The notes under the pieces: model-generated
Told to the model about the DNA's origin: nothing
Database searches by the model: none
The model's input: only the letters and a program-made list of their open reading frames with translations
Shown: positions 59,409 through 64,000 of the stretch, piece by piece
Layout: the number at the start of each line of letters is the position of its first letter
Numbering within the stretch: the stretch's first letter is position 1
Assembly: GCA_963791575.1 (NCBI GenBank)
Contig: CAWBSY010000012.1
Coordinates: forward strand, 1-64,000
Length of the DNA stretch: 64,000 nucleotides
Source: JAOAPG01 sp963791575
GTDB lineage: Bacteria > Acidobacteriota > Terriglobia > Terriglobales > Acidobacteriaceae
Direction of reading: 5' to 3'
Translations under genes and position numbers: made by a program

Positions 59409-60698
59409 TTAAGCGTGCTTTAGTCGAAGCATTTGCCGCGCTCTTGCGGGCGACTTGGACGCTAATAAAAGGAGCAGCACCAAAGGCAATACCATAACGC
59501 GTTGCCTTGCCAGCAATCCAAAGTTGCTCAATGAGATTGAAAAGACGATTGAGAAAATCAGGAAAAAAGAAACCGTGAAAGCTACCAATGGAATCGACCT
59601 GCCTTTTACCACGAGCTTGAAAAGTGAGTCTCCGGCTCACGATGAGGAATAGTAAAAAAAGCCCCTCGCAAGATGCTATCAACGCGGACTCGTTATTCGT
59701 CTCCCAAGGAAATGGCCTGAACATAAGGAAGGGGATTGAGCAAACCTGCTGGTAATCGAAGCATCGCTGGTCCCAAAGGCTGAGCCGCCCACCTGGTTGT
59801 TTTTGTAGGAGTAGTCTGACATGGATTGGGCGTCTTCCATGCTGCTAACCTCCAAAGAGGTTCGAGCATAGATCATTACCGCCCAGCAGACAGCCAGAAA
59901 CAACGGAAAAAGCAAAAACTTTAGGCCAATAATCTTCCGGCTTTGTTTGATGTCACCAATCAAGTAACTGGCAAACAGACTAATCGAAAGGAAGGCGCCC
60001 ATATGAGGTCGCACCACCGTTGCCAAGACGAAGCCGGCAAATATCGTCATCCAGCCTTTCATGTCAAAGCGCCGGGAAACTCCATAGGCGATGAGACCAA
60101 TTGCTAGCATCATCAAAGCGTCTTTGCCGAAGGTTGCCGTCCAATAAACAATTGAAGGAAAAAAGAAAAGTGCTAAAGCGACTGGCCGGCTGTTGGCGGT
60201 AGGGAATGCCCGGATAAAAGCGCGATAAAAGAGAAATTGTCCCCAGAAGGCAGTGATCGCAAACAAGACAATAATGCCGAACAGCGACGGCCCGATTGCC
60301 GAAAATAGATAGGCTCCGACTACACTGATGAAATTTGTACCCCATAACTGCTGATACGAGAAGACGTCCACGATATGCGTGGAAGACGAGGAGAGTTGGC
60401 GAGCCGTTTCGTAGTAGAGGTGGACATCAGCTAGTTTGAATGAATCGAGTGCGGTATAAATCCATGCGGCAAATAACTTGGTAAGCAGTCCACCCAGCAT
60501 GACATAGAAAAGAAACTTATCACGGTTCGAAACAATAGCAATAAACCCAAAGCTTAGAGCAATGGCGAGCGGAATTATCAGTAGCGATCCGTTGATTTCA
60601 CCTTCCACTAAAAAACATATGGCTGCCCCGGCTAACAGCAATAGTCCGAAACTTAGTGACGAATAAATCCAGTGCGGCTTCATAAAGAAGGTGTTCAA
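59409..60698 (-). CDS. Polymerase-like polytopic membrane protein (Wzy-type candidate), three frameshifts
   Basis: About 430 residues after joining. The first frame (60698 to about 59756) holds about nine TM helices (LSFGLLLLAGAAICFLVEGE, FYVMLGGLLTKLFAAWIYTA, FPSIVYWTATFGKDALMMLA). The rest runs in three further frames: LPAGLLNPLPY, FRPFPWETNNESALIASCEG with GLFLLFLIVSRR, then KGRSIPLVAFTVSFFLIFSI, FSISLSNFGLLARQRVMVLP to 59409. The shifts (about 59755, 59722 and 59629-59634) are each one extra base. The F-R-P-F-P-W-E motif near the C-terminal TMs occurs in O-antigen polymerase-like proteins. Probably links repeat units. Confidence 0.8.
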
Positions 60699-60716
60699 TG
60701 CCTACGAAAGGCGTAG

Positions 60717-61427
60717 TTAGAATGCCGGTTTTTCGTAAACGTACAAAAATTTGGACGCTAATAGTTCCGACTCGGGCGTAATACAGTTAAGAAGATCAAG
60801 GAAAGCACGTTTGGCGTAGGCTTTTCCGAGTCGCATTAGCCAGTATTCTTTCAAAGACAATCCCGCGCGCCTTCCCAGCTCCATTGCTGCGGAGGGAGAG
60901 ACCCATGACACGTGATCCGCATTGGTCACGAGCGTTCCTTTTACAAATGTTGACCAGATGTGCTTGATCCAATAAGGATTCGGTGTCGACACTAGAATTA
61001 ATCCATCAGAGGTCAAATGACGGCCGGCGAATTTTAAGAGGCGCATAGGATCATTAACATGTTCAATAACGTCTCCAATCACAATGCGCTCAAATCTTTC
61101 ATGCAAGTCTTCTTCGGAGGTTGCATCTACTAGTCTCACATTGAAGCCACGGCTTTTGAGGAGTTCGATTCCTTGAGGGACAATGTCTATTCCGAGTACA
61201 TGTGCAGCGTGTCGTTTGATATAGGCATGTTTCCAGGTCGGTAGGTCGATATGACTAATGTCGTGCTCAACTACTCCAATATCCAGCACTGAACGGCCCG
61301 TCACAAATTCAGTAAACAACTCCAAATAGCCGGATCGACTTTTCCTTATGCGCTTTAATTGGTTGGTGAGAGGTGACAAGACTTCAGGTGACACAGGATT
61401 ATCAGTAATATTTGTCCAATTCAACAT
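60717..61427 (-). CDS. SAM-dependent class I methyltransferase
   Basis: 236 residues. Motif I region SVLDIGVVEHDISHIDLPTW, AAHVLGIDIVPQGIELLKSR (motif II acidic residue), FERIVIGDVIEHVNDPMRLL (motif III/IV, methyltransferase type 11/23) and LTSDGLILVSTPNPYWIKHI. Typical of methyltransferases in polysaccharide clusters, likely modifying a sugar hydroxyl. Same operon as the flippase (20 bases apart). Confidence 0.88.
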   Translation of the reverse strand: MLNWTNITDNPVSPEVLSPLTNQLKRIRKSRSGYLELFTEFVTGRSVLDIGVVEHDISHIDLPTWKHAYIKRHAAHVLGIDIVPQGIELLKSRGFNVRLVDATSEEDLHERFERIVIGDVIEHVNDPMRLLKFAGRHLTSDGLILVSTPNPYWIKHIWSTFVKGTLVTNADHVSWVSPSAAMELGRRAGLSLKEYWLMRLGKAYAKRAFLDLLNCITPESELLASKFLYVYEKPAF

Positions 61428-61447
61428 AGTGTTCCTCTTTGTAGAAA

Positions 61448-62779
61448 TCAGTAGTCTATGGTGATCACGAGTCCTGCATAATTGACTGCTTGCCGCATTG
61501 CCAGAACTCTGGCTCTCTTCAGCTCACGATGTAGCCCGAACGCAAAACCTGCTACTTGCACAAGTGCCGCCAACGACATCGCCCAAGCCGCGCCTATTAG
61601 CCCGAATCTGGGGATTAACAGCAACGAACTACAGGCAGCAGTAAGCGTCGAAAATCCGACTACTATTAGAGGAGGAGTGAAGCACCTTGCCGCAGTTAGG
61701 CCATACCCCAGAAAAGACGCAACAGCAAATATGCAGGCCGTCAGGATCATTAACAAGAAAACGCTTATATAATTCGCATACTCAGGCCGGTAAATAAAAG
61801 ACAGTGCTTGGTGCCCAAAAGTAATCGCTAGCGGGATACCAATTATTCCAAGAGCTGCACCAATTTTGATGAGTTTGTAGATCAAAGACGTGAATGCATC
61901 AAAGTGCCTGTCTGCAAACAGCCTTGACAGTCGCGACGATGCGGATTGTCCCAAGGCATTAATTATTAAACTCGTCGCTGTACCTAGATATGCTAAAGAT
62001 GCGTAGATACCAAGTTCACTTGCGCCACGGTAGTGTTGCACAATGTATCTAGGGACATTGGTGTTTAAAGACATTAGAGCCATAACGAATCCGAGAGGTA
62101 AGCTCAGTACAAGCAATCGAGAAAGGATTCGAGGGCTAAAGCTAAGAAGTCCAGCATAGGAATGCTGTATCTGTTTCGCAATGCGAAGATCGTACGCGAT
62201 AAGGACACTTAGCCACGTGACTCCCGTGGCGAGCACAGAAGCAATGAGACTTCTGGAGCGCCAAAACATTATGGTAAAGCAGGCAAGAGATGCCGTCCCT
62301 TTGATCATCAGGGAAGTGGCTACTAGGTCCAGTCTTTCCAATTTCTGCATGAGGCCAGCAATAATATCGCTCATTGATTCGACCGCTTTGGCAGCGGCGA
62401 CCAATATCACGATTATCGATAACTTACTGTCAAATCTAGACCACAGAGCAATCACAACGACAGTAGAGAACGCAATCATTGTGGCGATGCAACGCAGTGT
62501 GAAGTAGTCAGAAAATGCGAACTCTGACTGCGAGTCGGTTGCCTGCACTCCGCGAAGCTGCAGGTTAGTAAACATGAATATTGGTGCGGCAATGGCTAGA
62601 GCAAGCGCAAATTGTCCCACGATGGCGGGGGTTCCTAATTTAGCCAGTACCGAAAGCATTCCCAATTGACACGCCGCATAAATCACATTCCCAGCCAAAG
62701 TCCAAGTGAAACTTACTCGCAGGGGCGGTGCAGGAATGGCTCGACCCTCGGCAGCGATAGCGGTTCCTGTCGCTGCCAT
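61448..62779 (-). CDS. Wzx-like polysaccharide flippase
   Basis: 443 residues, about 12-14 TM helices of the MATE/MOP superfamily: VSFTWTLAGNVIYAACQLGM, FALALAIAAPIFMFTNLQLR, LSIIVILVAAAKAVESMSDI, VLATGVTWLSVLIAYDLRIA, ASLAYLGTATSLIINALGQS, ALVQVAGFAFGLHREL. It would translocate undecaprenyl-linked repeat units. First gene of the long operon; two palindromes lie in its upstream region. Confidence 0.9.
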   Translation of the reverse strand: MAATGTAIAAEGRAIPAPPLRVSFTWTLAGNVIYAACQLGMLSVLAKLGTPAIVGQFALALAIAAPIFMFTNLQLRGVQATDSQSEFAFSDYFTLRCIATMIAFSTVVVIALWSRFDSKLSIIVILVAAAKAVESMSDIIAGLMQKLERLDLVATSLMIKGTASLACFTIMFWRSRSLIASVLATGVTWLSVLIAYDLRIAKQIQHSYAGLLSFSPRILSRLLVLSLPLGFVMALMSLNTNVPRYIVQHYRGASELGIYASLAYLGTATSLIINALGQSASSRLSRLFADRHFDAFTSLIYKLIKIGAALGIIGIPLAITFGHQALSFIYRPEYANYISVFLLMILTACIFAVASFLGYGLTAARCFTPPLIVVGFSTLTAACSSLLLIPRFGLIGAAWAMSLAALVQVAGFAFGLHRELKRARVLAMRQAVNYAGLVITIDY

Positions 62780-62902
62780 TAGTTAACCTTGTCCCATTGT
62801 GGGAGCCGAGTCTTCATCACATCCTTTGACAACGCGGCGCTCATTTTTTTCACTTGTGCTATCAATGACATGCAAACTGTAGCTATAAAAAGTATGTACA
62901 AA

Positions 62903-62946
62903 ATGTTCCCGTGGGAACATTACGACGCTATGTTCCCGTCGGAACA
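62903..62946. promoter_or_regulatory. Two tandem palindromes upstream of the flippase operon
   Basis: ATGTTCCCGTGGGAACAT (62903-62920, 8-bp arms) and TGTTCCCGTCGGAACA (62931-62946, 6-bp arms) share TGTTCC/GGAACA half-sites; centres 27 bp apart. They lie between the Wza-like gene's stop and the flippase start. Strong candidate operator pair for the glycan operon. Confidence 0.65.
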
Positions 62947-62952
62947 CTGGCG

Positions 62953-63903
62953 CTAAGGGATTCGATAGATACTGGCACCCGCCGCAGCTGGCAGTGCAGC
63001 CTCGATATCTTTCAACGTAGATTTAGCCGCGCTGCTGGGTACAAACAAAATGTCATTGTCCTGCATGGCGATGTCAGTCTCTTTCGATTGCAAAATCTTT
63101 TTCAGATTGAGCGGGATCTCTTGCCGTCCCAGTGCAGTCGTTCGAATTAATTTCGCGGAAGACTTTGCCGCTGTAGGCAGAGTCCCTTGGGCCAGGGCCA
63201 CGGCTTGCAGGATCGAGAGCTGCTGGTCGTGATCCATGGGAAAGCCGCCGGGGCGGGCTACGTCTCCGACCACATAGACCAGGCCGGTTCTCTCGACGAA
63301 GATCGTGTCTCCCGGCATAATCTCCGGATTGTTTGCCGGCTGCGGGGCCGCGCTGGCTGTCATCTTGATGTGCTGTGGTTCGTCAGGATGAGCAGCGTGC
63401 GTGATCGTCACGCGAGTGCCCGCCATCGGCGTCAGGCCTTGAGCGACGGAGAGATAGTCCAACAAATGATGCGAGCCGAACGCAGGATAGATGCCGGGGC
63501 TCTTCACTTCTCCCATGACCGAGACGCCCTGAGTCGCGTATTCGGCGATGAACAATGTGACCTGCGGATCTTTCACGAAGCCGCCATCGATGTAGCGCTG
63601 ACGGATGAGAGCCTGCGCCGCATCAGCTTTCATGCCCTCAACGTGCAGCGATCCAACTAAAGGTAGAGAGATATCGCCGGTATTGCTGACGCGAAGTTTT
63701 CCGCTGAGCTCAGGAGTATCGAACACACTCATCTCGAGCAGATCACCAGCGCCGATAGGGACGGTTGCGCCGCTGCCAAAGCCAGTGCCGCCGCCAAAGG
63801 TCGACATAGTAGTCGGAGCGGATGATCTTTGCGCGCCGGCGCAGATGAAGCTTGCCAGAACGAAGAAGAGCAGTACAGCTGTTTTCTCGAAGCGTGATTT
63901 CAT
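62953..63903 (-). CDS. Wza-like polysaccharide export protein
   Basis: 316 residues. Signal peptide KTAVLLFFVLASFICAGAQ. Poly_export domain (VPIGAGDLLEMSVFDTPELS, LRVSNTGDISLPLVGSLHVE, AQALIRQRYIDGGFVKDPQV, TLFIAEYATQGVSVMGEVKS) followed by SLBB domains (GDTIFVERTGLVYVVGDVAR, PGGFPMDHDQQLSILQAVAL). No lipobox or C-terminal barrel helix is evident, so it may be a shorter periplasmic/outer-membrane exporter ring. Heads the glycan locus on the minus strand. Confidence 0.92.
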   Translation of the reverse strand: MKSRFEKTAVLLFFVLASFICAGAQRSSAPTTMSTFGGGTGFGSGATVPIGAGDLLEMSVFDTPELSGKLRVSNTGDISLPLVGSLHVEGMKADAAQALIRQRYIDGGFVKDPQVTLFIAEYATQGVSVMGEVKSPGIYPAFGSHHLLDYLSVAQGLTPMAGTRVTITHAAHPDEPQHIKMTASAAPQPANNPEIMPGDTIFVERTGLVYVVGDVARPGGFPMDHDQQLSILQAVALAQGTLPTAAKSSAKLIRTTALGRQEIPLNLKKILQSKETDIAMQDNDILFVPSSAAKSTLKDIEAALPAAAGASIYRIP

Positions 63904-63948
63904 TTCATTGAACTCAGTGATTAAACTCAGCGTAACGGCGTTTCTGGA

Positions 63949-64000
63949 TCAGTGATGGCCATTGCCGTTTCCGTTCCCATTGCCATGTGCCATTTCCGTT
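63949..64000 (-). CDS. Partial gene: C-terminus with Gly-Asn-His-rich tail
   Basis: On the minus strand a frame enters at the window edge and ends HGNGNGNGNGHH then TGA at 63949. It is 46 bases upstream of the Wza-like gene and on the same strand, so an operon gene continuing beyond the window is likely. Family unknown from 16 residues. Confidence 0.42.
   Translation of the reverse strand, partial: TEMAHGNGNGNGNGHH

Overview
The window looks like a chromosomal segment of an Acidobacteriota (Terriglobia/Acidobacteriia-like) soil bacterium. This is inferred from an ADOP-type MacB/FtsX permease (a family named after Acidobacteria), a Ser/Thr kinase, several Big_2, AMIN, PilZ and DUF4870 proteins typical of that phylum, an outer-membrane/LPS-type envelope (lptB, Wza-like exporter, TonB-like and RlpA proteins), and moderate GC. 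No transposase, integrase, phage gene, rRNA or CRISPR array was seen. Two tRNAs are present, Lys(TTT) and Arg(CCT), both with encoded CCA.

Layout. 0.2-10.5 kb: envelope and housekeeping genes (ADOP permease, TonB-like protein, HIT protein, RlpA lipoprotein, mutY, a redoxin, an outer-membrane beta-barrel protein, a Ser/Thr kinase). 11.1-19.7 kb: an accessory locus with a DsbA-like oxidase fused to a SurA-like chaperone domain, two exported proteins sharing a cysteine-rich domain, a short STN-domain protein, a PilZ protein, an AMIN/FecR-like protein and two paralogous LuxR-type regulators without receiver domains. This is the best candidate in the window for an undescribed system. 20.4-35 kb: a secreted protein, a PilZ-GAF-TM-Sel1 protein, a MarR-GNAT fusion with a perfect palindrome beside its start, fur, paired DUF4870 membrane proteins, a DHH phosphoesterase, a FetAB-type iron exporter, a lone receiver protein and a secreted phospholipase C/acid-phosphatase-type enzyme. 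35-44 kb: a CCA-transferase-like protein with a histone-H1-like tail, a dihaem cytochrome c, then a cluster in the classical order LptC/LptA-like protein, lptB, rpoN, hpf. 44-52.7 kb: small envelope, stress and hypothetical genes (DUF4440, FKBP, DUF2252, DUF4337, YjbQ, DUF2339, YceI). 52.9-64 kb: a minus-strand exopolysaccharide/glycan operon running Wza-like exporter, flippase, methyltransferase, polymerase-like membrane protein, glycosyltransferase, a three-domain glycosyltransferase/phosphoglycosyltransferase/acetyltransferase, aminotransferase and a membrane-anchored SDR.

A striking global property is the number of single-base frame disruptions (about a dozen in eight genes, several at homopolymers) in families normally intact and needed: mutY, fur, the kinase, the CCA-type transferase, glycan genes. 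This points to indel errors in the assembly more than to wholesale gene decay. Coordinates of those genes are given for the reconstructed reading frame.

All family assignments come from reading the protein sequences by eye; no search was run.
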